Shown here one piece after another: positions 24,453 through 34,418 of a stretch of 64,000 nt of DNA. The position numbers were made by a program, and so were the translations under genes. Where the stretch lies: the NCBI GenBank assembly GCA_016712265.1, contig JADJRJ010000028.1:806001-870000 (forward strand). Direction: 5' to 3'. Origin of the DNA: Gemmatimonadota bacterium. Its GTDB lineage: Bacteria > Gemmatimonadota > Gemmatimonadetes > Gemmatimonadales > Gemmatimonadaceae. Every line of letters starts with the position of its first letter. The stretch's first letter is position 1. The notes beneath the pieces are model-generated. The model did not search any database. It was given only the letters and a program-made list of their open reading frames with translations, and was not told the origin of the DNA.

Positions 24453-26687
24453 ATGACCACGACCTTCCGTGCCGACCGTCGCGACTTTCTCCGCGTGTCT
24501 GCCATTGCCGGCGGCGGCCTGCTGCTGGGTACCTACATCGAGAGTGTTGGCGCGCTTGAGGCGTTTGCCGCACCGTCGGGAACGCCCCTCGCCGAAACCG
24601 CGCTGAGTGCGTTCATCCGCATGACCCCCGACGGGATCGTGACGATCGTCGCGAAGAATCCCGAGATCGGCCAAGGGGTGAAGAACATGCTCCCGATGCT
24701 GATTGCCGATGAGCTGGATGTGGAGTGGAAGCACGTCCGGATCGAGCAGGCCGACCTGGATACCACGAAGTTCCAGGGGCAGAGCGCGGGCGGCTCCACG
24801 GCGACACCGACCAACTGGATCCCGATGCGGCGCGTGGGTGCCGCGGGGCGCGCGATGTTCATCGCGGCGGCGGCGCAGACGTGGAATGTTCCGGCGGGTG
24901 AACTCACGACGGCGGCCGGGCGCGTGCATCACCGCGCGAGCAACCGCTCCGTGGCGTACGGCGAGCTCCTGGCCACGGCGGCGACGATGACGCCGCCCGC
25001 TCTGGACGCGGTACCACTCAAGGACCCGAAGGACTTCACGATCATCGGGAAGAGCACGAAGGGGGTCGACATCCCCAAGATCGTAACTGGCAAGCCGCTG
25101 TTTGGTATCGACGTGAAGGTGCCGGGCATGTTGCACGCGGTCTACCAGAAGTGCCCCGTGTTCGGTGGCAAGGTGGCCAGCGCGAACCTGGACGAGATCA
25201 AGGCGATCCCCGGGGTGAAACATGCCTTTGTCATCGAGGGGACGAACAACCTGGCGGGCCTCGTGGGGGGCGTCGCCATCGTGGCCGACGGCTGGTGGAC
25301 GGCCCAGAGCGCCCGCAAGCAGCTCAAGGTCACGTGGAACGAAGGGACCACGGCCGCGCAGAGCAGCGTCGCGTACCAGGCGCAGGCCGAGGCGTTCAGC
25401 AAGGGGACGCCGCAGAAGAGCTGGCGCAAGGATGGGGACCCCGATGCGGCGCTGGCGGCGGCCGGGGTCAAGGTCGTGAAGGCGGGGTACTTCTATCCGT
25501 TCATTTCGCATGCGCCCCTCGAGCCGCAAAACACCACGGCACACTGGAACAACGGTAAGCTGGAGATCTGGTCGCCGAGCCAGACGCCGGCCGGCGGACG
25601 TGGCCTGATCGCGCGCACGCTCAACATCCCGGAGACGGACATCACCATCCACCTGACACGGATGGGTGGTGGGTTCGGCCGCCGCTTGTACAACGAGCCG
25701 ATGGTCGAGGCGGCGGCGATCGCGAAGGAAGTTGGGGTGCCGGTGAAGTTGCTCTGGACGCGCGAAGACGACATGCGGTATGACCAGTACCGCGCGGCCG
25801 GGTGGCATTACTTCACCGCGGGTGTGGACGCCAGCGGCAAGCTCGTCGCCTGGAAGAACCACTTCGTCGGGTTTGGTGACGGCGAGCGGTTTGCGCCCAG
25901 CGCGGGGATCGGTGCCACCGAGTGGCCGGCTCGGTTTGTCGGCAACTATGCGTTGGACAGCTCCATGATCCCCACCGGTGTGCCAACGGGCGCCCTGCGC
26001 GCGCCGGGATCCAACGGCATCGCCTTCGCCACGCAGTGTTTCCTCGATGAATGTGCGGAGGCCGCGGGGAAGGACCCGCTCCAGTTCCGGATGGACCTGC
26101 TCGCCTCCCAGGCCGTTCCCGACCCGGCACCGGCGCAGGGTCAGCAGGCGCCCACCATGCTCGATGGTGCGCGGGTGCGTGGCGTGCTGGACGCGGTGCG
26201 TGAAGCCTCCGGATGGGCCCGGCGTTCCTCACTGCCCAAAGGCACGGGGATGGGGGTCGCGTTCCACTACTCGCATCGCGGCTACTTCGCCGAGGTGGTG
26301 CAGGCGACGGTCCGAAAGGACGGCGAGGTGAAGGTCGACAAGGTGTGGGTCGCCGGGGATATCGGCTCCACGATCATCAACCCATCCAACGCGGAAAACC
26401 AGGCGCAGGGCTGCGTGATCGACGGACTCTCCGAAGCGTTTGGCCAGGAGATCACGATCCAGAACGGCCGGACCGTGCAGTCGAACTACAACAATCATCC
26501 CATGCTGCGCATGAGCGAGGCGCCGCCGGTCGAGGTCACCTGGGTGAGGTCGAACAATGCGCCGACCGGACTCGGCGAGCCCGCGCTACCGCCCGTCGTG
26601 CCCGCGCTCGTCAGCGCCATCCATGCCGCGACGGGCAAGCGGGTACGCACCCTGCCGCTTTCGAAGCACGATTTGAGCTGGAAGTAG
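24453..26687 (+). CDS. iorB: isoquinoline 1-oxidoreductase-like beta subunit (molybdopterin-binding)
   Basis: A 744-residue large subunit that carries the molybdopterin cofactor. It starts with a twin-arginine signal (DRRDFLRVSAIAGGGLLLG), so the complex is likely exported folded to the periplasm. Family features are EIGQGVKNMLPMLIADEL, GQSAGGSTATP, RMGGGFGRRL, and GALRAPGSNGIAFATQCFLDE with the Glu of the active site region. The C-terminus contains GLGEPALPPVVPAL. It is coupled to iorA and ends 158 bp before an SDR gene on the same strand. Confidence 0.92.
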   Translation: MTTTFRADRRDFLRVSAIAGGGLLLGTYIESVGALEAFAAPSGTPLAETALSAFIRMTPDGIVTIVAKNPEIGQGVKNMLPMLIADELDVEWKHVRIEQADLDTTKFQGQSAGGSTATPTNWIPMRRVGAAGRAMFIAAAAQTWNVPAGELTTAAGRVHHRASNRSVAYGELLATAATMTPPALDAVPLKDPKDFTIIGKSTKGVDIPKIVTGKPLFGIDVKVPGMLHAVYQKCPVFGGKVASANLDEIKAIPGVKHAFVIEGTNNLAGLVGGVAIVADGWWTAQSARKQLKVTWNEGTTAAQSSVAYQAQAEAFSKGTPQKSWRKDGDPDAALAAAGVKVVKAGYFYPFISHAPLEPQNTTAHWNNGKLEIWSPSQTPAGGRGLIARTLNIPETDITIHLTRMGGGFGRRLYNEPMVEAAAIAKEVGVPVKLLWTREDDMRYDQYRAAGWHYFTAGVDASGKLVAWKNHFVGFGDGERFAPSAGIGATEWPARFVGNYALDSSMIPTGVPTGALRAPGSNGIAFATQCFLDECAEAAGKDPLQFRMDLLASQAVPDPAPAQGQQAPTMLDGARVRGVLDAVREASGWARRSSLPKGTGMGVAFHYSHRGYFAEVVQATVRKDGEVKVDKVWVAGDIGSTIINPSNAENQAQGCVIDGLSEAFGQEITIQNGRTVQSNYNNHPMLRMSEAPPVEVTWVRSNNAPTGLGEPALPPVVPALVSAIHAATGKRVRTLPLSKHDLSWK

Positions 26688-26699
26688 GACCAGAGACCG

Positions 26700-26726
26700 C
26701 AGACGGTAGCCAGCAGACGGCAGATG
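26700..26726. repeat. degenerate copies of the CAGACGG heptamer
   Basis: CAGACGG occurs at 26700-26706 and 26714-26720, followed by CAGATG. This is the reverse complement of the CCGTCTG repeat at 286-346. It lies in the gap after iorB. Confidence 0.55.
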
Positions 26727-26845
26727 CCTCGGCGAATGTGCCGGGGCATTTTGCTGCGGATCGCTCGAGCGCGTCGGCGAAAGCCTTCGACGTCGGGGCC
26801 ACCGGGTCCTGAACTCGCTCGTCATCACCTCCACGTGAACGCACC

Positions 26846-27673
26846 ATGGCCACGCTCCTTGGAAAAACGGCACTCGTCACCGGAGCGGGTCGCGGGATCG
26901 GCCAGGCGATAGCGCGCAAGCTGGCGTCCGAGGGCGCCAATGTTGTGGTCAATGACCTGGACGAGGCACCAACGCGCGAGACGGTGGCCCTCGTGGAATC
27001 GCTCGGCGTTCGCGGGATTGCCGTGACGGGCAGCGTGGCGGCCCCGGACTTCCCGGAGCGCTTCATCGGCGCCGCGGTCGACACCTTCGGCGGGATCGAC
27101 ATCATTGTGAACAACGCCGGCTTCACGTGGGACAACGTCATCCAGAAGATGTCCGACGAGCAGTGGGATGCGATCCTCGACGTGCACCTCAAGGCACCCT
27201 TCCGGATCCTCCGGGCAGCGAGCGCGTTCATTCGCGCCGCGGCCAAGCGTGAGGCGGCTGCGGGGGCGCCGGTGTGTCGCAAGGTCGTCAACATTTCGTC
27301 CGTGTCGGGGACCGCCGGCAACCCTGGTCAGGCCAACTACTCCGCGGCCAAGGCGGGCATCATCGGACTGACCCGTGCGCTCGCGAAAGAGTGGGGGCGC
27401 TACCAGGTGACGGTGAATGCCGTGGCCTTCGGGGTGATTGGGACGCGCCTTACCACGGCTCCGGCGCATGGAGGGGCGACGATCTCCATCGAGGGCCGCG
27501 AGATTCCCGTGGGCTTGAATGCCAGCGCCTTCGAGGCGCTCGAGCGAATCATTCCGCTGGGTCGGGCTGGCACCGTGGAGGAAGCGGCGGGCGCGGTGTA
27601 CCTCTACTGTCTGCCGGAGTCCAACTACATCACGGGCGAGGTTGTCATCTGCGGAGGGGGCTACACGATGTAG
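26846..27673 (+). CDS. short-chain dehydrogenase/reductase (FabG-like)
   Basis: A 275-residue classical SDR. It has TGAGRGIGQ (cofactor loop), NNAGFTWDNVIQ, NISSVSG with the catalytic Ser, and the Y-S-A-A-K segment (QANYSAAKAG) with catalytic Tyr and Lys. The C-terminal YITGEVVICGGG is typical. It probably reduces or oxidises a 3-hydroxyacyl substrate. An internal insertion (HGGATISIEGREIP) near 200-215 is longer than in FabG. It lies downstream of iorAB and is convergent with an enoyl-CoA hydratase gene. Confidence 0.88.
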   Translation: MATLLGKTALVTGAGRGIGQAIARKLASEGANVVVNDLDEAPTRETVALVESLGVRGIAVTGSVAAPDFPERFIGAAVDTFGGIDIIVNNAGFTWDNVIQKMSDEQWDAILDVHLKAPFRILRAASAFIRAAAKREAAAGAPVCRKVVNISSVSGTAGNPGQANYSAAKAGIIGLTRALAKEWGRYQVTVNAVAFGVIGTRLTTAPAHGGATISIEGREIPVGLNASAFEALERIIPLGRAGTVEEAAGAVYLYCLPESNYITGEVVICGGGYTM

Positions 27674-27739
27674 CGAAGCGGCGCGCTCGGGGTGGTCATG
27701 GGCTTCCGGGCGCATGCTGTGTCCAGCTGTTACAGTTCA

Positions 27740-28492
27740 CTAGGTGCTCGGCCCTCTTCGCGACAGGAAGGCGCTGAACGTCGCGCGTGCGGCCTCGCCC
27801 TCGAGGAGCCGCCCGAACTCCCGGAGTTCGAGTTCCATGTGATCCCGGAGCGCGCCCTCCGACGGACGGCGTAACAGCGCCTTGGTGGTGAACAGGGCAT
27901 CTCGTGGTTGGGCCGCGAGGCGCGCCGCCAGGGTGCGGCCGCGGTCGATCAGTGCCGCCTCAGGAACCACCTCGTTCACGATTCCCAGATCGACGGCCTG
28001 CTTCGCGTCGACGGGGTCGCCCAGGAGAAGGAGCGCAGCCGCGCGACGTTGTCCCGCGAGCGCCGGGAGGAGCAGGGACGACCCAGCCTCCGGGCACAGT
28101 CCCAGGGAAACGAACGGAAACTGGAAACGCGCCCCCTCCGCGGCGACGACGAGATCGCAGTGGAGGAGCATGGTGGCTCCGACGCCGATCGCGGGGCCCC
28201 CGACGGCGGCAACGATCGGCGTGTGCGTCGACGCGATCGTCCTGACGAATCGTTGCCCCTCCCCGCGGGCGCGCGTCGCCGGATCCAGGAAGTCCGCAAC
28301 GTCGTTGCCCGAGGAGAAGAGGTCGGCCTGGCCGTGCAGGTAGACCGCATGCACCGCGTCGTCGGCATCGGCAGACCGCAGGGCGTCACTCAGTGCGGCG
28401 TACATGTCGGAAGTGATCGCGTTCTTCTTGTCCCGCCGCTGGATCTCGATCTCGAGGACGCGTTCTGCGGTGGACGTGACGATGTGGTTCAT
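27740..28492 (-). CDS. enoyl-CoA hydratase/isomerase family protein
   Basis: A 250-residue crotonase-fold protein. Key features are the oxyanion loop LFSSGNDVADFLD, GGPAIGVGATMLLHCD, and LGLCPEAGSSLLLP where Glu is the catalytic residue in hydratases. It likely acts in beta-oxidation or amino-acid breakdown. The start is the ATG at 28492 (MNHIVTS); an upstream ATG at 28528 lacks homology. It is convergent with the SDR and divergent from the ABC permease with 201 bp between starts. Confidence 0.85.
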   Translation of the reverse strand: MNHIVTSTAERVLEIEIQRRDKKNAITSDMYAALSDALRSADADDAVHAVYLHGQADLFSSGNDVADFLDPATRARGEGQRFVRTIASTHTPIVAAVGGPAIGVGATMLLHCDLVVAAEGARFQFPFVSLGLCPEAGSSLLLPALAGQRRAAALLLLGDPVDAKQAVDLGIVNEVVPEAALIDRGRTLAARLAAQPRDALFTTKALLRRPSEGALRDHMELELREFGRLLEGEAARATFSAFLSRRGPST

Positions 28493-28693
28493 TGTCGAGG
28501 CGGGGGCGAGCAGTCCGTGCTGAAACATGCGTCGGCGAGCGTGGGGACGTCAGGCACACGGGAGGAGATTGACGGTTCTTCGCGCGGGATGGAGCAGCTG
28601 CCGATGCCACAGTCGTAGGAGCGCATCCGGCCTGGGCGCTCAAACCCGGGGCGCGAACGGGGTGTCTGACCGGAGTCTCATCGCCCCTCCTCG

Positions 28694-31186
28694 ATGCGCG
28701 ACCTTCGCTACGCCTTCCGTACGTTGCTCAAGACCCCGTTTGTCACCGGGGTGGCCATCCTGTCTCTTGCCCTGGGGATCGGGGCGAACGCTGCGATCTA
28801 CTCGTTGTACGATCAGATCCTGCTCCGCCCGCTCCCCGTGCGGGCGCCCGACGAACTGGTCAACCTCTCGATGCCCGGGCCGATCCAGGGGTCGGACTCG
28901 TGCAACCAGTCGGGGGGGTGCGACGTGATCTTCAGCTATCCGATGTTCCGCGACATCGAGGCGCAGCAGGACGTGCTCAGTGGCGTGGCCGGGCACCGGA
29001 TCTTTGGCGTGAGCGTCACGATTGGCGACGTGCCACTGACCGGGGAGGGGATCTACGTCACGGGGAGCTACTTCTCCACGTTGGGGCTGCAGGCTACGAA
29101 GGGGCGGTTGCTCACGCCGGCCGACAACGAACCCGGGGCGGACAACATGGTCGCGGTCATCTCGCATGGGTTCTGGACCGATCGGCTCGGGGCCCGCGAG
29201 AACGTGCTGGGCGAAGCGCTGCAGGTGAATGGTCGCACGTACACCGTCGTTGGGGTAGCCCCGGCAGGATTCACTGGCACGACGCTCGGGGCCAACGGCC
29301 TGCTCTACGTCCCGATGCAGTCACGGGTCTACCTCGGTGGGTACGATGGCCTCGCGAATCGACGCGACTATTGGGTGTATGTCTTTGGCCGCCTCAAGCC
29401 GGGAATGACGCCGACGGCGGCGAAGGCCGGGCTCGACCAGGTGATTGCGCCCATCCTCGCCGAGGTGGAGGCGCCTCTGCAGCAGGAGATGAGCGACGCC
29501 ACGATGGCGCGGTTCAAGGCCAAGCGCATGGTCGTCGAGCCGGGGTATCGCGGCCAGAGCTCGACGCATGGGGAGGCGCAGACGCCGTTGACCTTGCTGC
29601 TGGGAATCACCGGGGTGGTGCTGGTCATCGCCTGTGCGAACATCGCCAACCTGCTCCTCGCTCGTGGAGCCAACCGGGCGACCGAGATGGGGGTCCGGTT
29701 GGCGTTAGGCGCCGGCCGTCGCCAGCTGGTGCGTCAGCTGCTCGTGGAGGCGCTGCTGTTGGCCGTCCTGGGTGGTATCGTGTCGCTCGTCCTGGCGGCA
29801 TGGACGCTCAAGGGCATTGGGGCGATCCTGCCCCCGGAAGCGCAGTCCACGATCCGCCTGCGGATCGAGTGGCCCGTGCTCGCGTTCACGGGGGTCCTCG
29901 CCCTGGTGACCGGCTTCCTGTTCGGGTTGTTCCCGGCGCTCAATTCCACGCGCGCGGACCTGATCTCCACCATCCGCGCCGGGGCGGGCCAGATCGCCGG
30001 CGGGAGCGTGGCCGCGAGATTCCGCAACAGCCTCGTCGTGATGCAGATCGCGCTCTCCATGGCGCTGCTCACCTCGGCCGGGCTGTTTCTCAAGAGCCTG
30101 TCGAATGTCAGTCGCGTCGCGCTTGGCGTTCAGGTGGACAACATGGCGACCTTTGCCGTGTCTCCGTTGCGCGTGGGGTACGATACCCTCCGCGCGAAGG
30201 TGCTGTATGCCCGCATGGAGGACGAGTTGGCCGCGCAGCCCGGGGTGACGGCCGTCACCAGCTCCATGGTGCCGTTGCTCTCCGGCGACAGCTGGGGGAA
30301 CAACGTCCGGGTGCAGGGTTTCGAGTGCCTCCCGGACGTGGATTGCAACTCGCGTTGGAACGCGATTGGGGCCGACTACTTCGCCAAGATGGGGGTAACC
30401 CCCAAGGCCGGGCGCGATGTCCTGGCCACCGATGTGGATGGCGGTCCGCGGGTCGCCGTGGTGAACCAGGCCTTCGTCGACAAGTTCAACCTTGGGCCCG
30501 ACGCGGTGGGGAAGTTCATGGCGGACGGGCGAGGCGATTCGCTCACGATCCAGATCGTCGGGGTTGTCCCGAACGTGAAGTACAACGACGTGAAGCGAGC
30601 GCCGGAAGCGGTGTTCTATCGACCATGGACGCAGTCCGGGATCGTGAGTCGCATGTACTTCTACGTCCGGACGAACCTGCCGCCGGAACAACTGGTCGGC
30701 ACCATGCCCAAGGTGATGGCGTCGATCGACCCGATCCTGCCGGTGGAAGACCTCAAGACCATGCCGCAACAGGTGCGCGAGAACGTCTTCCTTGATCGGA
30801 TGATCTCGACCCTCTCCGCGGCGTTTGCCTTGCTGGCGACGTTGCTCGCGTCCGTGGGCCTCTACGGGGTCCTCGCGTATTCGGTCTCGCAGCGCACCCG
30901 GGAGATTGGCGTGCGGATGGCGTTAGGTGCGGACCGACGGCAGGTGCAGGGGCTTGTCTTGCGCCAGGTCGGGGTCATGACGGCGATCGGGGCCGTACTC
31001 GGCCTGGCGGGCGCCCTGGCCCTGGGTCGTGGTGCGCGCGCGTTGCTATTCGGGCTGGAGGGCCACGACCCCTGGGTGTTCGCGGGCTCGTTAGCCGTGC
31101 TCACGATGGTGGCCTTCGCGGCCGGATGGAGCCCGGCGCGTCGGGCAAGCCGGACCGAGCCGATGCGGGCGCTGCGTTACGATTGA
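28694..31186 (+). CDS. ADOP-family ABC transporter permease (MacB/FtsX-like)
   Basis: An 830-residue protein of the Acidobacterial duplicated orphan permease type, with two MacB-PCD/FtsX modules. The N-terminal DLRYAFRTLLK-x-PFVT, then the periplasmic domain, three membrane segments around residues 295-430 with LLARGANRATEMGVRLALGAG, and a second core ending REIGVRMALGADRRQVQGL and PMRALRYD. No ATPase gene is adjacent, which is usual for ADOP proteins. They may act as mechanotransmission scaffolds. A second, distinct ADOP gene lies at 60318-62987. Confidence 0.9.
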   Translation: MRDLRYAFRTLLKTPFVTGVAILSLALGIGANAAIYSLYDQILLRPLPVRAPDELVNLSMPGPIQGSDSCNQSGGCDVIFSYPMFRDIEAQQDVLSGVAGHRIFGVSVTIGDVPLTGEGIYVTGSYFSTLGLQATKGRLLTPADNEPGADNMVAVISHGFWTDRLGARENVLGEALQVNGRTYTVVGVAPAGFTGTTLGANGLLYVPMQSRVYLGGYDGLANRRDYWVYVFGRLKPGMTPTAAKAGLDQVIAPILAEVEAPLQQEMSDATMARFKAKRMVVEPGYRGQSSTHGEAQTPLTLLLGITGVVLVIACANIANLLLARGANRATEMGVRLALGAGRRQLVRQLLVEALLLAVLGGIVSLVLAAWTLKGIGAILPPEAQSTIRLRIEWPVLAFTGVLALVTGFLFGLFPALNSTRADLISTIRAGAGQIAGGSVAARFRNSLVVMQIALSMALLTSAGLFLKSLSNVSRVALGVQVDNMATFAVSPLRVGYDTLRAKVLYARMEDELAAQPGVTAVTSSMVPLLSGDSWGNNVRVQGFECLPDVDCNSRWNAIGADYFAKMGVTPKAGRDVLATDVDGGPRVAVVNQAFVDKFNLGPDAVGKFMADGRGDSLTIQIVGVVPNVKYNDVKRAPEAVFYRPWTQSGIVSRMYFYVRTNLPPEQLVGTMPKVMASIDPILPVEDLKTMPQQVRENVFLDRMISTLSAAFALLATLLASVGLYGVLAYSVSQRTREIGVRMALGADRRQVQGLVLRQVGVMTAIGAVLGLAGALALGRGARALLFGLEGHDPWVFAGSLAVLTMVAFAAGWSPARRASRTEPMRALRYD

Positions 31187-31486
31187 TTGGGCCGACTTGG
31201 CGGAAGGGCTCCCCAGCCACCGCGTTGGCCCCTCCATCATTGGTCACGGCACCATGGGCCGTTGGCCATCGCATCGGCGGCCGCGATCGGTCGCAGCGCC
31301 GGCAAGGGAGGGGAAACGCGGTGGTTGCCGCATCCTGCCGCCTGCGTCACGTGAACCGGCCCGGCAGGAGCTGCCGCCCCGATCGCGCAACGTGTTGGCA
31401 CACAACGACTACCGAAAAACGGTCCGGGTGGCGCGCGAGGTGCACGCGAAGTGGTCGATGGTTTCCCCGACCCGGTGGGTTCCCCA
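31187..31486. other. 300-bp gap upstream of the LVIVD lipoprotein gene
   Basis: No gene was recognised. GTTGGCACACAAC at about 31391-31403 is a short inverted repeat. No paired -35/-10 boxes were seen. Confidence 0.4.
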
Positions 31487-32707
31487 ATGCGCGTGCGGTT
31501 TCTCGTTCCTGTGCTCGTCTCTCTTGCCGCCTGTGCGGATGCCCCGACCAGCGTCCGCCCGGATGGTGACGGCGACCGCATCGTCGTGACCAATGACGAG
31601 GCGTTGCTGTCGGAGCGCGTCCAGTCGACCGGTGGCGTGGACGTCCCGATCCTTGGCACCCCGGGCGCGGGTGTCCTCCTGCGCGCGACGGCCGACACCA
31701 ATCCGAAGTTCACCTTGCATGCCCTGGTCCGTGCGCCGTCGGTGGCGGGTCGTTCGTTGCTCGCCACGCACGTCGCGTTGCGCGGGGAATACGCGTATGT
31801 GTCGTACATGACCCTCGGGGAGACCGCCCTCGGCGCCGTCGAGGTCTTTGATATCAGCGTCCCGACCAACCCGCGCCTGGTGTCGCAGGCGCTGTTAAGC
31901 AATACGGATGTCACCGCGTTGGCCGTGGATGGGAACCACGTGTATCTCGCGACGGCGTCGCACGACGGCAAGTTCGCGGAACCGGCGGTGTTGGAGCGCC
32001 TGCAACTGCAGGGCGGCAAGCTCACGAGCAAGTCCGAGCGCGCCGCCGTTCCATCGTTTGTGGCGACGGGGGTCGCCGTCACCGGTGGGCAGGTCTTTGT
32101 GACCTCGGGGTCTGGTGGCCCGGGGCTGGGAGGACTGACGGCCTTCTCGCGCAGCAACCTGTCCCGCGTGAAGAGCGACATCTTTGCTGACGCCCGTGCG
32201 GTGTCGAGTCCGCAAGGATCCTACCTGGCCGTGTCGCAGGGGAGTCCCGCACGCCTCCGCATCTACGACCCGAGTTCACTCGCCCTCACGGCCACGGTTC
32301 CCTTGAGCGGCGGGTTGCTGCCGGACTCGAAGTCGGCCGTGACCCTGGATGGCGACTGGGCGTTTGTCGCTGCCGGTGACGGCGGGGTGCAGGTCGTGGA
32401 CATGTCGCGGGGGGCGTTAAGCGGCACGTTGCCGCGTCCGTCCGTCCCCCCGGGATTCCCGGCGGCCCACGAGCATGTCACCAACGCCGTCACCGTCATG
32501 CAGGACATCGTGCTGACCGCGGATGGTGCCGGCGGCGTGTCGGTGGCTGTCAGCGATCACAAGCGCCGACGGTCGGGGGAGCGCGTGGCCGTGCAGGCGT
32601 TAGGCAGACTCGGGCTCAACGGCTCGGCGAACTTTGTGGCGGCCGGCAACACCGCCCTGTTTGTGGCAACGGGGGCCGGCGGGCTCCAGATCCTGACGAT
32701 CCGCTAG
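31487..32707 (+). CDS. LVIVD-repeat beta-propeller lipoprotein
   Basis: A 406-residue lipoprotein; the start ATG at 31487 opens a signal peptide with lipobox SLAAC. Repeats with the pattern V-E-V-F-D-I-S, then P-T-N-P, and later GGVQVVDMS, GLQILTI and GGVSVAVSD are of the LVIVD type, which forms a propeller blade. Function is unknown; such proteins are surface or periplasmic in several phyla. It is convergent with the universal stress gene, 56 bp apart, and a GC-rich hairpin at 32755-32772 covers the latter's stop. Confidence 0.75.
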   Translation: MRVRFLVPVLVSLAACADAPTSVRPDGDGDRIVVTNDEALLSERVQSTGGVDVPILGTPGAGVLLRATADTNPKFTLHALVRAPSVAGRSLLATHVALRGEYAYVSYMTLGETALGAVEVFDISVPTNPRLVSQALLSNTDVTALAVDGNHVYLATASHDGKFAEPAVLERLQLQGGKLTSKSERAAVPSFVATGVAVTGGQVFVTSGSGGPGLGGLTAFSRSNLSRVKSDIFADARAVSSPQGSYLAVSQGSPARLRIYDPSSLALTATVPLSGGLLPDSKSAVTLDGDWAFVAAGDGGVQVVDMSRGALSGTLPRPSVPPGFPAAHEHVTNAVTVMQDIVLTADGAGGVSVAVSDHKRRRSGERVAVQALGRLGLNGSANFVAAGNTALFVATGAGGLQILTIR

Positions 32708-32763
32708 CGCCGCAACCAACGCCTGCCATGACACCACCACCACCAGGCCGCGACGCGCGCCAA

Positions 32764-33666
32764 CTAGCGCGCGCCGCGCGTGACCAGCACCGGGGCGCTG
32801 GCTTGCGCGAGCACTTGGCGCGTGGTCGAGCCGAAGACGGCAAGGTCCAGCCCCTCCGTCCCCTGGGCGCCCATGACGATCAGGTCCGCCCCCTCGGCGT
32901 CCGCGTCTTCGAGGATACGCCGGTGGGGGCGCCCGACGGCGACGACCCCCTGCACGTCGACCCATGATGTGTCCACGTGTTCCAAGAGACCGGCGAGGCG
33001 AGTACTCGCCTGGTCCTTGAGGCTCTCGCGGAACCCGTCGAGGTCGAGGCGTCCCGCCGCGATCATCTCGCCCTCGGGGTACCACTCGATGGCGTGCAGC
33101 ACCCGCAACGTGCCGTTTGCCTGGCGGGCCAGGTCGAGGGCGATGTCAAAGGCCTGACGCGCCGATGGCGAGAAGTCCACCGGGCAGAGCACCTTCCGAA
33201 AGAGTGCCTGTGGATCCGACGTGGCGTGCGGCGGGACCGTCAACACGGGGCAGGGCGCGTGCGCGAGGACGCGCTCGGTGACCGACCCATGCACGAGCCG
33301 GTCGAAGCCGCTTCGGCCATGTGTGCTCATGACGATGAGGTCGGCTCCCACCGCTTCCGCGTGTTCGACGATGCGCGGCGCCGCCTTGCCAGACAGCACG
33401 GTCACGTCAAAGGCGACGCCGGCCAGCGTTCCCGCGACGTGTTCGCGGACGACGGCGAGCGGATCCGCGTCTGCCGCGGCCAAGGCACGACTCGGTAGTG
33501 CCGCGGCTTCCGAGAGCGAGGGACGATGTTCCGGAGCCGCGTCCACCACGTGCAGCACCGAGAGACGCGCGCCGTACCAGCGGGCGATCTGGGCCGCGTG
33601 CGCGAGTGCGGCCTGGGACTGGTCGCTCAGGTCCGTCGGGCAAACCAGCATCGAGAAGGTGATCAT
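32764..33666 (-). CDS. tandem-domain universal stress protein
   Basis: A 300-residue cytoplasmic protein with two UspA domains. Each has the G-2x-G-9x-G(S/T) nucleotide-binding pattern: STHGRSGFDRLVHGSVTERV in the first and GAQGTEGLDLAVFGSTTRQV in the second. Strand-1 motifs are LVCPTDLSD and VLCPVDFS. GGAGG six bases before the ATG at 33666 fixes the start. It may bind ATP in stress responses; partners are not shown. Confidence 0.9.
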   Translation of the reverse strand: MITFSMLVCPTDLSDQSQAALAHAAQIARWYGARLSVLHVVDAAPEHRPSLSEAAALPSRALAAADADPLAVVREHVAGTLAGVAFDVTVLSGKAAPRIVEHAEAVGADLIVMSTHGRSGFDRLVHGSVTERVLAHAPCPVLTVPPHATSDPQALFRKVLCPVDFSPSARQAFDIALDLARQANGTLRVLHAIEWYPEGEMIAAGRLDLDGFRESLKDQASTRLAGLLEHVDTSWVDVQGVVAVGRPHRRILEDADAEGADLIVMGAQGTEGLDLAVFGSTTRQVLAQASAPVLVTRGAR

Positions 33667-33884
33667 GAGGCCTCCACGTCGAGGATTCCGGGGCGTGCTC
33701 GCGTGCCGCGGCACACGAAGGCTACGGACCGCGCGGGGCTCGCGCCGTCAGGGAGGGGACACTTCCGAGTTCAAGGAACACCCGACCGCGCGTTTGGCCC
33801 CCGGCGTCGGGCGACTACTTCCGGAGTGGTGGATTTGCAGGTGACTTTCCACGGGTGCAAGTGGCCCTCACCCGTGAGCCCGCG

Positions 33885-34379
33885 ATGACCCGATTCTCCT
33901 GTACGCGCATGGCCTTCGTGGCGACACTGCTGTGCGCACTCCATCGGACGGCGGGTGCCCAATCGCCCGACGCGCGCACCGCGGTGATCGCGCTGGCCGA
34001 TTCCGCACTTTCCGCCATCACCCGGGGTGATGTCGTGGCCCTGACCGACCTCATGGTGCCCGAAGCGGTGATGTTCCCGACCTCCACTCGGGACGGCGTG
34101 ACCACGTACCGCGCCCGGACGCGCGAGTCCCAGCGTGGTGCGCCGATCCAGGGAGTGGTCGAGCGCGGCTTTCGTCCCGAGGCGATGGTCAATGGTGGGG
34201 TCGCCATGGTCTGGCTTCCCTACGATCTCTACCGCAACGGGGCCTGGTCCCATTGCGGGGTGGACGTCTTCACGTTCGTGAAGACCGACGGCAAGTGGCG
34301 TATTGCATCCATGGCGTGGAGCGCCGAACAGCCGCCGGTCTGCGAGAAACATCCGTCGGGTCCCCCGCCGACGCGCTAA
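33885..34379 (+). CDS. secreted NTF2-like (DUF4440/SnoaL-type) protein
   Basis: A 164-residue exported protein; ATG at 33885 gives a signal peptide (MTRFSCTRMAFVATLLCAL), while the start at 33855 would not. The mature part starts with ALADSALSAITRGDVVALTDLM and ends with WRIASMAWS, a pattern of NTF2-fold proteins of about 130 residues. No catalytic residues can be proposed. It is convergent with the M28 gene. Confidence 0.65.
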   Translation: MTRFSCTRMAFVATLLCALHRTAGAQSPDARTAVIALADSALSAITRGDVVALTDLMVPEAVMFPTSTRDGVTTYRARTRESQRGAPIQGVVERGFRPEAMVNGGVAMVWLPYDLYRNGAWSHCGVDVFTFVKTDGKWRIASMAWSAEQPPVCEKHPSGPPPTR

Positions 34380-34418
34380 GCCGCGGGTGATCCGGCCGAG
34401 GATGCCGCACGCTGGTCG

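Noticed and set aside
24132..25862. Minus-strand open frame across iorAB
   Set aside because: Shadow frame; its translation has no conserved motif and overlaps two strongly supported genes.
29705..30769. Minus-strand open frame opposite the ADOP permease
   Set aside because: Shadow frame within a well-supported permease gene.
32755..32772. Short GCGCGC hairpin at the end of the universal stress gene as a terminator
   Set aside because: The stem is only six low-complexity base pairs and has no T-tract on either strand; not listed as a feature.
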